A program made the translations under genes and the position numbers. A DNA stretch of 64,000 nucleotides from Cydia pomonella (lineage: Eukaryota > Arthropoda > Insecta > Lepidoptera > Tortricidae), in assembly GCF_033807575.1 (NCBI RefSeq), contig NC_084729.1, positions 6,076,001 through 6,140,000 of the forward strand. Direction: 5' to 3'. This document shows, in pieces, positions 1 to 12,200 of this stretch. Under the pieces are notes generated by a model. That model was given only the letters and a program-made list of their open reading frames with translations. It was not told the DNA's origin and ran no database searches. Each line of letters starts with the position of its first letter. The first letter of the stretch is position 1.

Positions 1-73
1 GGGAATACACCGAAAAATCTTAATAGCTCGATTCAGAGACATCTAGCGGACAATTCGGTTACTAAAATTTAAA

Positions 74-226
74 TTAATTTTGTAAGAACGCGTTTACAGC
101 AGGAATATACTGTTTTCTAGATGCACCTAGGTACATTTGTTTGAAGTAATATGTGTTCGGGTACTGAAGGTCTGTTGGAGTGAGTTGTAGAGATGGTGCG
201 CTCCAATCTTGAAGAAATTGGGCAAG
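74..226 (-). CDS. prune: prune exon 8 (stop codon)
   Basis: Fifty codons and TAA at 74-76, opened by a TTTCAG acceptor. It encodes LAQFLQDWSAPSLQLTPTDL and ends YIPAVNAFLQN, similar to the LKLTP and SRKKLLPLLQEAL segment of vertebrate prune. No polyadenylation signal is visible in the 73 bases left in the window. Confidence 0.82.
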   Translation of the reverse strand, partial: LAQFLQDWSAPSLQLTPTDLQYPNTYYFKQMYLGASRKQYIPAVNAFLQN

Positions 227-3200
227 CTGAAACAAAAATGTTTTTAGTCAAATTATTCATTTCTCTCTTTTACTCTCACTAAGACGTAATTAGAGTGACA
301 GAAAAAATACCCGCAATTGACAAAGTTCCATTTTAGCGGTTATAACATACGATGTTATATCGTATGATAGTTATACATTATCTATGATATACGAACTGAA
401 ATTAGTCCATTTGAATTTAAAATTAATATTATAAATATTATAGTAAATTTTCATTACGAAATATCATTTAATATTTAGCAGTCGCTTTTCGGTGAAGGAA
501 AACATCGTGAGGAAACCGGACTAATCCCAATAAGGCCTAATTTACCCTCTGGGTTGGAAGGTCACATAGCAATGGCTTTCGTAAAAACATTGTGAACCAT
601 CGTTTCATATTACCAACCATAACTTACCTTTGCAGGCTCATTTCCACATATAGCGGTGTCTCGTTTCAATCCATTCTGTAGACTCATCCCAAGTAAGAGC
701 GCCAGGGAGCACCCACTTGATTTAAGGGCTTCGGAGACGGCCTGTAGGGCTCCGGGTTTGGACAAGAATTCCTTTGAATTGAAAGACAAGGTAAGTTAAA
801 ATATCGTATTATACTAAAGTGTTAACACATTTAACACAGTTAACACATTCACCGTTGAGCTACGGTCATAGCCGATAACGTGGGTTTTCCGGTATGTAGC
901 GGAAATGCTTCGTAGAGGCAAAACGACAACGTGTCGTGAGTAGCGCTGAATAGGTTAATGTTTAGCCATATACCGTACGGTGAATATGTAGATGACATTG
1001 AACGACCTTAGGTATATTTTCTTATCGTATCTAGGTGTTTTTATTGATTTCCGTTAACCTTTTGACCGCCACGGTCGGCTATGGCCGACATCTGAAAGAC
1101 TTGCCAAGGACGCCAACGACGGCTACAGCCGACAGTTTCGCCAATGCAATAGGGACTAACGCGGGACTTCGTAAAGTTCAATTTCGCTTAAATAATCGTG
1201 ATCGCCTGCGTCCGGGGCACGGCATGTTCCTTCGCCGTCTGGCGTTCAAAAGGTTAAGTTCAGCGTATGGACGGAGCATGCTGCTAATGTGCGATCCAAA
1301 GTAAATAGTTTTATTTTTGTACTTAGTTGAATTATCCAAACTGTTTCGACCCAAGCAGCGCTACTCGCTTATAATGGCTACGTTAATTCGCTCTTGCGAT
1401 ATGGACTTCTAGTCTGTGTCTTGGAGTATTGACAAGCTTGACGTCTTTCTGTCAAACTGAGCTGCTATAAGACGAAAAATATTACTTACTATTACTATTA
1501 TACTAATGGGAAACTAGGCACGAACACCTCTTTGACAATCATGACGTCTTACTGAGGAGCTGGGCTACTGTAAGCCGAAAGACATTAGTTTGAAATAATG
1601 ACGACCGGTCTGGCCTAGTGGGTAGTGACCCTGCCTATGAAGCTGATGGTCCCGGGTTCAAATCCTGGTAAGGGCATTTATTCGTGTGATGAGCATGGAT
1701 ATTTGTTCCTGAGTCATGCGTATTTTCTATGTATTTGTGGCGACAGATATTTTAATTGTTAATATATTAATAAATAATATTAATGTTATTATATTCAAAC
1801 GCCATTACGGTTCCGCGCGACGCGAGCGCGGTGAACAAGAACTTGCCTTATCGCTCGGTTCGCTTCGCCGTAGATCGGCGACCCGAGCGTGCATTCGTGC
1901 GCGCTCGGAAATCCTAGTTAGTCGGCAGATATCCACTCTCGAGGCTGGACGCATGCGCTCGCGCCGCCCGAGTAACGGTTAATGCTTACGCACCGACTCG
2001 CTTACATTTGGGATTATATTCGGTTTGCGCTGCGCGCCGAATAGCGCTTATAAATTTAGTTCTTTTTATGTACGCTATCATTATGTGCTTTTTCTATCTC
2101 CTGTGCTTACTTTAAGTTTCTCTTCAACTATACTGTGCTGTGCTTTGTACTCTTATTTCTTTTCTTTGTGCTTGTGACTCTTGTGTGCCGTTATTGACAA
2201 TATACATAATTAGTGTGGAAACTAGCTGGTTTTACTTCTCTCATTAGGCTAGTTCACCACATATTTAAGTATTTATAAATATTTACATATTATATATATC
2301 GTTGTCTAAGTACCCTCAACACAAGCCTTATTGAGCTTACTGTGGGACTTAGTCAATTTGTGTAATAATGTCCTATAATATTTGTAGCGGAGATTTACTC
2401 TCAGGGGGATGTAATAATAACCTCGCTACATGGATCTACACATATACAAAGCACAACATAATATAGCTACTGCACCGACCATGAATTAACACTCGATGGG
2501 CGCACAATTCCATCTCCTCTCAATCTCGTATCTCTTTGTTATGAATGTAACCTCAACACTCTCGGGGAAAATTAGAAGGGCCCCAAGTCCCGTGGCTATT
2601 ATCGGTGGATGCACGGCACAACTGAATCTCCACAAGAGAACTCATCGTGCATCCCGCAGACTTGTATACTCTCCTCATGCGATGAGTACTGAGGTGGGGA
2701 CCATGTGATCCCCGACGAGCCTCCACAACAACCCCTACAGCTCATCCATCAGCCTCCATAATTAACCTCCAGTAACTCAAACCGATAAACTCCAGCCACC
2801 TCACTTGTTACATTCAAACTCGAGCTACACACAAAGAATATCAATCAATTCTTCAACTCAGCTCTTTCTCAGGGTAGTCGTTAACTCAAGGTCACTGCAA
2901 TATCCATATATTATATATATATATATAAATATCAGAATATAGATATGTTTCGCTTACCAAGAGTCTCCTGTACGCGATTGCACGCGCCAGACCACCTGTT
3001 ACCTCCCAGCACTCAGATCGCCTTTCTCCACTTGTACCCGCCATCTTTCTCTCCCGTCTCCTATATCACTAGCCGACCTCGATCGTCAGTGTTACCAGTG
3101 AAAATTACGCTAAGAGTGACAGATATGATACATACCACAATAACAGACTTCGCGATCTCCGCGACACTCCCGAACGCGAGAAGATTATACAAGTAGCGTC

Positions 3201-6200
3201 ATCAGCTGACGCGTCCATTCGGCTATTCGTTCTCTAGCCCAAATGGCAGCGTTCCGTCTTAGTCTTGTCACTTCCTCTGGCCGTTCTTCCGTAACACTTG
3301 GCTCTCTCACTTCTGCCTCGTATGTATCAACAGCGGGAGCTTGCTCAGTATGCGTAGGACTACCATCAGAATCTAACACAGAAATTTCTTTCTCGGTTGC
3401 CGGTTCAGTAGGAATTGTTGACTCATCAATTTCTGTCTCAGGCTTGGGTGACACTATCGTTTCTGATGCCCTTATAGGTTCCATAGTTTTAACCATCTCC
3501 ATAGGTACAGTTGATGTCTCTACCATCTCGTTGTCTTGTGATGGTGGTAGTGCATAATCCGTTGGGCCGTACATATCAGACTCTAACGGATACAGATGGG
3601 CTATGGATCTCGTAAACTCTGTATTCCCAACTACCACTTTGGCTGCTCGGCATTCACCATCACGGCTTCGGATTAAACTTACGATTTTGCCAACCTTCCA
3701 ATTGATTCTATTTTTGGAATCATTTTTAATCTGTACAATGTCACCGACTTCTGGAGACTTCTTTGATATCACTCGCGGTTGTTTATGAGAGTGACTGAAT
3801 CTGTCCCGCAGACTTGGTAGATATTGATTGGTGAACATCTCTTTATATTCGTTAAGAATCCTCTGACCCCTTTTCCAGCCTTCAACCAAGTCGACTTTGG
3901 TATTGGTGCCCTGTGAAGTTCCCTCACCAAAATCTGGGTTTATTTCTAGACACTGACCTAGAGATAGAAAATCAGCTGGACGCAGTACTCCCTCTGGGTC
4001 GGAACCCACTACAGTCAAAGGTCTTGTGTTCAATACGGCCTCAATCTCCTTCACTACTGTATGCATTTGACCGTCTGTTAATAAATGCTTGTCAAGTGTG
4101 CGCTTCAAGCAGTGCTTTACCAGTGCAACTAATCTTTCGTAAAAGCCGCCTTGCCAGGGTGCAAGCTGCGTGATGAATTTCCACTTGATATGTTTCTCCT
4201 GGCAGTATGAATGGATTAGTACTTCACTTGTCAGCTTGAACTGTAGTGCATTGTCCGATATCAATACTTTAGGTGGTCCTCTAGCCGCCACGAACCGCCG
4301 TATCGCTAGCAAGCACTCCTCAGCCGTCAAAGCCTTGACCAACTCCAAATGTACAGCACGAACTGCTAGACATGTCATAAGACAAATCCATCGTTTTTCT
4401 CTGCCTTTATTTGTTTCCACTAATACCGGACCCAGGTAGTCTAATCCAGTAAAGGTAAATGGAGAACTATAATTAACCCTTTCACTGGGGAGTGCAGGTG
4501 GTGGTGGCAGTTTGTAAGGACCTCCAGAATACTTCTCACACTGCAAACATCTCTTCAAAGCTTTCTGTACTTGAGCTCGCCCGTGAGGGATCCAATACTT
4601 TTCGCGTAATATACTTAGCGTGTGTGGGACCCCAACATGGTAGTTGTCTCTATGCGTTTTTAGTATAATCTGGGTTGTGAAGGGTGATTTCTTCGGAATC
4701 AGAATGGGATATCTCTTATCATATGATAAATTAGCATTCGCGAACCTTCCTTTACATCTTAAGATCCCATCTTCGTCTACAAAGAGACCCAAGTTTCGTG
4801 ACAAACTGGTCACCTTTCCTGAGACTTCTTCTGAAAAGAATTTACCTTGTAACTTCTTTATCTCAGTCACTGTCTCTTCACACTTTTCTTCATCAGATGG
4901 GTTTTGCACAGAATCATGAAGTGCAGTGGCTGCAGGATTATCCTCCATTTCAGAAAAGTTAGGATCATTATCTTGGTCTTCATAGCCTTTCATTGTCATC
5001 TCTGGACCATCCACCGTGTCCAGAGCCCTCCCAGCCAAGCACATTTCTTCATACCTCTGCTCCTTAGGCCAATCATTTTGGTCTTGTAGAAGAAAATCTG
5101 GACCATGGAGCCATAGATCCTGTCTATGATGCCACAATTCTGGCCTGGTAGCTACGTCTGCAGGGTTTTCTTTTGAGTTGACATAGCGCAGCTCTGCACC
5201 CAAGATGTCCTTAATTTGCTTGATCTCATTGACTCTTCTCAATACAAATGGTGGAAGTAGCCTACTTGATTTGATCCAAGCAATAACAACTTGACTATCC
5301 GTCCACAAATATATCTTGCATATATTTAGGTCTATGTGGCTTTTAACATATCTCAGAAGTCTACTTCCTATGAGATACCCTAGCAATTCAAGTCTAGGAA
5401 TTTTGAGATCACTCTTGTCCTCTGCTGGAGTTATTCTGGATTTGGACATGAGAAACGAAGTTGATACTTGCTTTCCAGTTATGACGCGCAGATAAACGAC
5501 TGCTGCATATGCATCCATAGATGCGTCAGTGAAGCAATGTAGTTCATACTTCGTACATTCCGACTTTGATCCACTTGCAACATGTCTTGGCAATTCTACG
5601 TTCTTAACCACTTTTAAATTCTCAATTATGTTCCTCCATGATGTCAACAAGTCTTCAGGCAGAATCTCGTCCCATTTTAACTTCCTAGTGCAGATCTCCT
5701 GAAACAAGAGTTTTCCTGGTAGCATGAGTGGTGATACAAACCCGCATGGATCATACAGACGTGCTAGCACTCTCAGGACTCCTTTCTTTGTAATACCTCT
5801 GTCTGTGATCTCACTCTCAAAAGTTTCGTTATTCAGTTTGAGCCGTAAAGTGTCATTTTCCAAATTCCATATCAAACCGAGGATCTTCATTTCACTTTCC
5901 TGTTTTGCTCTCTTTAGTTTGGGAATCTTGTCTACAAAATCTTTGTCGTTAGACATCCAGTCTCGTATGTTCATTCCTAATTCTTTAAATGAGTTTGTAG
6001 TTTGAGCATACAAATTGAGAGCCTCTTCTCTTGATTGAACGGACGTCACTAAATTGTCTACATAACATTTATCTGCTATCACAGGAAGAAGACTTTTGTT
6101 AGTCTTTGAAATGTGATATCGAATTGGTGCCGCTAAGAGAAAAGGGCTCGATATTACTCCAAAGGGCACTCTGCAGAACCTATATTGCATGATATTGTCT

Positions 6201-9200
6201 TCAGATAGTTCCTTTTCTAAATCTTTGACCCAGAGAAACCTGGTCACATCCCTGTCCTCTTCTTGTAAACCAACCTGAAGAAAAGCCTTTTCAACATCAG
6301 CAGTGATAGCAATTTTCCCAATTCTAAATTTCAGTATTAAACCTGTAAGGTCTTCCAGCATATTCGGACCTCTGTATAAGCACTCATTCAAGCTTTTCTC
6401 GTTTTTCAGCTTAGCTGAAGCATCGTAGACCAGCCGACCCCTTTTTCCCTTCTGTTGAACCATATGAAAAGGTAGATAGTGAACTGGATGGTCAGCAGGA
6501 ATGGTAGGATCCACAATTTCTATTATGTTAGCTTCAAGTTGTTCGTTTAAGATTTTCTCATACTCTGTCATGACTTCTTTATTTGATCTTCGTATTACAC
6601 CCTTTAATCTTCCAAAGGCAAGTCCAAAGTTAGTAGGCAATTTTGGTGGATACTCTATCCACGGCCACTTGACCTGATACCTTCCTTCACTGTATTTGAC
6701 AGTCTTGTTAAAGTGCTGGACGGCTTCTTCCTCACATGTAGTTTTTGGAGAATCACATATCCCGATGCTCTCAAGTGACCATAAAAATTTGACATCTATG
6801 GTACGCAGAGGAAGATCTGGTTCTGTAAAAAAGTCTTGATTGATTTCATGGCACTGGCAATATGTAGCCACTGATAGAGTCTCCCCTTCCCTGCTGTTAG
6901 TAGCACTTCCTGCGAGGAACCAACCAAAATCAGAATCCACAAGAAAGGTATTATTTCCCAAATCAACACTCTTTCTGATAAATGAAAAGTATAAATCATT
7001 TCCAATCAACATATCAATGCCTTCACCGGTAGAAGCGTCATCAGCCAAGATATCTATCATTGGTGACTCTACCTTAGCCATAGGTATCTCTGCAGTGATG
7101 TATGGGACTATATTCACTCTAATCAATCTTTCAACATTACGTTTACTCACTACAGTTACTGTTGCATATGGGCATGACATTTCTCTGGGCTTCTCTGATC
7201 CAAATGTATAAATCATCAAACAATCTTCTCCATCAGGTTTGATTCGTAATAATTTTGCTATTCTATTTGTAATGTAAGATCGTTGACTTCCACAATCAAG
7301 TAAAAGCCTAATGCTCAGACTTCTCCCCTCCGTTGTCTTTACTTGGGTTACTGCTGTCTGTAAGAAATTAGATGGCTTATTTAACTGTACATTAACTGAA
7401 GTCATGTTTGAAAGAACCATATCACTATCCTTACCCCTCTGCACCTTCTGCCGGCAAAGGGCTCTATTATGCATCCTAGAGCAATGTACACATTTCCTCC
7501 TTCTGGTACACTTGGAGGCACGGTGTCCTATTTGGAAGCACACATAACACCTATCTTTAAGCTTCCCAATCCTCTCCTTATATGTGTTAAATTTGGTACA
7601 ATCCTCGCTGTAATGTTCTTCATTGCAAAATATGCACATTCTCTTAGGGCGTTTCCGGTTAGGTTGAGTTGAAATTGCTTCCCTTTTCTGTTGCCATTTC
7701 CTTTTCTTTACAGCTCCAATTTGTAGTGTTGCTGTAGAAGCCGGTGTACTCATCTCCGTTATGTCACTGGACTTTACTGGAACCACAGAACTCTCCATGT
7801 TTGTAACAGCTGAACTCTCCATAGCTGTTATTACGGCATCCAAAGCCTTCCGGATTGCAGCAAAGGAATCATCGGTTGACGAAAGCCACACTTGGTATAC
7901 CACTCTTGATGGAAATTTATTAAGTATGATAACTCTAAGGTAACTAGCATCCACTTTCTCCCCTAAAGCCTCTAATACCCTCAGGTGCTTCTCTATGATA
8001 TTCAGAGTGCGCCTACAATCTTCGGGTGAATCCTTCGCCACAGCAAGATTTTGCAAAGCATCGTTGTGAGCATCAATGACCTTTGTAGGTTTACCAAAGC
8101 GGCTATTGAGAATGTCTACCGCAATCGGGTAATTCATGTTAGTCGTTTCCAGACCCTCAACTGCTTGTAGGGCTGGTCCCTCTAATGAGGCTAGTAAGTA
8201 TGAAAGCTTTTCAACGTTGGCAATGTCCTTACTATCAACATTAGCCGCGAATTTATCCCAAAAAGTGTTCCATTTTAGGATGTCACCATTATATTTCCCT
8301 AGCTCTAATTTAGGTAGACGCGTTCTATGACCATTTTCTACTTCATGGCACTATAATTTTACCGCGACTTCTAGTTCGGTCAGGGTGTCCTCGGCTTTTA
8401 TTTGCATATCCCGGCATTCATTGCAGAAATCTTCTTTTATGTCCGTCGCCCCAGACAAATATCTGTCTAAATCTGATGTGAGCGATGACAATCTATTCTT
8501 AACGTTAATTCTTATGGCAATTACCCTGTCCTTTGCAACACCAGTCTCAATGCTGTTAAGGGCCTCGGCGGCTCCCTTTAACGCTTCCGCTAGCCTTTCT
8601 AGGCGCAATTGTAATGTGGAAAGCAGAAAGTCCATTTTGAACGCAATGCGTGCTACCGATATACTTTATTTTTAAATCTTCTGTGAATCTTGCATTGTGC
8701 TTGATGCTAATCTGCAATTAAATGCGTTTACTTGAAGTCGAGTTTAAGTAGCATAAAAGTTTGTTAGTTCTTACATGAAAATGTAACTACTTTATTACTT
8801 CATAATGGAGTCGCCTTAAATCTATTACTTACAACGGTTTATATAGCAGTCCACTTCCACTCTTTGGCACTCCTTAATTAAGTAATTGCACACTTTTATT
8901 CGTTTTTACTTCTATATCAAACTTTTATCACAAATCACAATACACAAAAACGGGTAAACTTACAAAACTAATAAACCATAACCAAACCATAGACTAATTT
9001 CTAAACTTCACTCTATCTTAAATATTCTCTACACGACACGACCAATCGATCCGTCGGTCTGTCATACCGAATATCTAACCGTTCCGTACCAAACACAATA
9101 AATATTCCGTAACATAAATAATGTCCATGGGGAAAATAATATACAAGTAAATGTTTCAATATATATATTTTCCTCGTTACACAATAAAAATAATGTTGTA

Positions 9201-12200
9201 GTAATAAAATTAATGAGAAAACGTGCGCTGAGTGACAAATTTACTAAATAAACTTGCACATGAATTTGACCGAAAACGTAAACATTGGCGTGTTTCTGAA
9301 CGTGGTCAGAGACTAAATTCAGTGTCGCTAGAGTAAAAAGCGTAATTACCGCTCCCGTATAAATTATTTTCAAACACGGTATATATTATACGGTATATTA
9401 TAACACAACCTACGCAAATAAATGCTGATTAATATGAAATAAAAACAAGAATTCCTCTGTCTGCCGGTTCACCGTGTAAAAAAACTCGCGATATGCACAT
9501 TCTCTTCATGGCTTGGTAATATTACTGTCTATGTGTACGCACCACAATGGGTCATAATTATCCCATGTGTACGCACCGCCATGGGCATACCCAAACCAAA
9601 AAAAAATCCAGTACCATAAGGAATGTATTTCAACATTGAGTACAACTCTCATCATTCCAAACACGTGAACCGCAACTGACAGATTTTTAAGCAACTCCAC
9701 CAAAACATGTAGCGGAGATTTACTCTCAGGGGGATGTAATAATAACCTCGCTACATGGATCTACACATATACAAAGCACAACATAATATAGCTACTGCAC
9801 CGACCATGAATTAACACTCGATGGGCGCACAATTCCATCTCCTCTCAATCTCGTATCTCTTTGTTATGAATGTAACCTCAACACTCTCGGGGAAAATTAG
9901 AAGGGCCCCAAGTCCCGTGGCTATTATCGGTGGATGCACGGCACAACTGAATCTCCACAAGAGAACTCATCGTGCATCCCGCAGACTTGTATACTCTCCT
10001 CATGCGATGAGTACTGAGGTGGGGACCATGTGATCCCCGACGAGCCTCCACAACAACCCCTACAGCTCATCCATCAGCCTCCATAATTAACCTCCAGTAA
10101 CTCAAACCGATAAACTCCAGCCACCTCACTTGTTACATTCAAACTCGAGCTACACACAAAGAATATCAATCAATTCTTCAACTCAGCTCTTTCTCAGGGT
10201 AGTCGTTAACTCAAGGTCACTGCAATATCCATATATTATATATATATATATAAATATCAGAATATAGATATGTTTCGCTTACCAAGAGTCTCCTGTACGC
10301 GATTGCACGCGCCAGACCACCTGTTACCTCCCAGCACTCAGATCGCCTTTCTCCACTTGTACCCGCCATCTTTCTCTCCCGTCTCCTATATCACTAGCCG
10401 ACCTCGATCGTCAGTGTTACCAGTGAAAATTACGCTAAGAGTGACAGATATGATACATACCACAATAACAGACTTCGCGATCTCCGCGACAATATTTATT
10501 TATTTATTTAATGTCGTGTCTAATTTCCCAATATTAGTAGAGGTAAGCTGTACTAATATTGGGAAACCAGACATGAACACATCTTTGACTATCTTGACGT
10601 CTCTCTTGACAAGCTGAGCTGTGTAAGCAGGATAAGTTGGTTCGGGATGATACTTACTTCTACTAACACCTATTGAAAAATTAGGCACGTACATTTGACA
10701 ATCTTGACGTCTTTCTTGACAAGCTCAGCTGTGTAAGCGGAAGATGTTGGTTCGGGATGATGCTTACCTCTACCAATATAATATAATCATATTATAAGCC
10801 TTTTTGACAGATGCCGTTCAATACTCGTAAACTTCGTTCTTATTCCACTGTTGCTCATCTGGTTGCCAATAGTGTTGTTTCCATCTACAAATCTTAGGGC
10901 AGAATTGTATCCCAATAAATTCTTTTGGATTATACGAACATGTTAAACTACTTTTAGGGGACCTGTAATGACCATATTTTTGTAAATATTGAATTTAAAA
11001 TATCTTTTGGCACACGTCACGTGACCAAACTCGAAACGTCATTGAAGATTCTGATGACGTCACAACTCTCCGATTGACACTGTTGACAGTTAGGCGATAA
11101 ACAACAAATGTCAAATGTCAGTTGACAGTTCGTATCTTCTACGTATGTATAGTTATGTATGTGTAGTTATGTGTCAAACCGTAAACTGTGACGTCACACA
11201 ATTTTCAAAGAGCGTTTTGGGCTCGAAAGCTTCTGTCAAAATATATTTTGTTAATTTAGCATATTTAAAGCCGTTTTAGTATAAAAGTTGAATTTTAGGG
11301 CAACTTTTAGTTAATGTAGAACGTAATACAAGCATTTCAAAAAATTGGAAACAACCCTATTGGCAAAGGCCTCCTCCAGTCTTCTCGATTCTAGTCACAC
11401 CTCACCAATATTGGGAAACTAGGTAGGAACACCTCTTTAACAATCTTGTCGTGTTGATTGACAAGCTGAGCTGTGTAAGTGGGGGACGTTGGTTCGGGAT
11501 GATGCTTACCTCTACCAATATTGGGAAACTAGGCACGTACACTTCTTTGACAATCTTGACGTCTTTCTTGAGGAGCTGGGCTGCTGTAAGACGGGAGACG
11601 TTGGTCCGGGCCTCTAGCAAACGTGCTAGTTCGCTTTCTCTGCAAAAATAAACATCTTAAATTTCAATTTGTGGTGAGCGCTCCGACTGAACGTCTAGCG
11701 ACCATCACCAAGGAGGAATTTTGACCGAAGGGTGTCAAGTTCCGGTGGTTTCGCGGCCGGCTCCCTGATACTGGGTTGCGAAATGCATCGCAGCCACAAT
11801 GTGTGTTTTTTTGTCCCTGCAAAATTGTATTTTCAGTTTGTCTGCAGGTAAGAGTACATACACACATATTTTTTGTACGAATTTTAAATTATCATTAAAT
11901 CTAAACAATTAAGTGGCACTTGCACATGTGATTTTGATTTTTTTCTTGTTTGGCTCATGCCGAATGTTTTCGGGTAGACAAATCAGAAAACACGGAAGTA
12001 TTTTCCTAAGAGTTCTGTCGCAAAATAGTTACTAACCCGGGAACTTCAAATTTTCGCGCAGTTACTGCCCTTGTTTTATGCTTATGTTCTATCAGTATTG
12101 AGTTATGATTCATTGCCATGGTTATTAACTGTTAATAGTATTTCGCGTCTTCCGACAAAGAAGACGAATCCACGAATTGCTGTTCCTGCCGAGGCATATA

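Larger units (their letters stand above)
2383..10491 (-). mobile_element. full-length BEL/Pao LTR retrotransposon, 8109 bp
   Basis: Two 784-bp LTRs (2383-3166 and 9708-10491) bound the element, and ATATT is duplicated at 2378-2382 and 10492-10496. Coding sense is minus, so the right LTR is the 5' LTR. I saw no difference between the LTRs, which points to a very recent insertion. A leader of about 1 kb (8640-9707) precedes gag; bases just after the 5' LTR (TGTTTTGGTGGAGTTGC in sense) should hold the primer site, tRNA not identified. It sits in intron 6 of prune in the same orientation as the gene and inside a SINE. Confidence 0.95.

Noticed and set aside
2496..3196. Frames inside the BEL/Pao LTRs
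   Set aside because: They are antisense to the element, identical in both LTRs, and non-coding.
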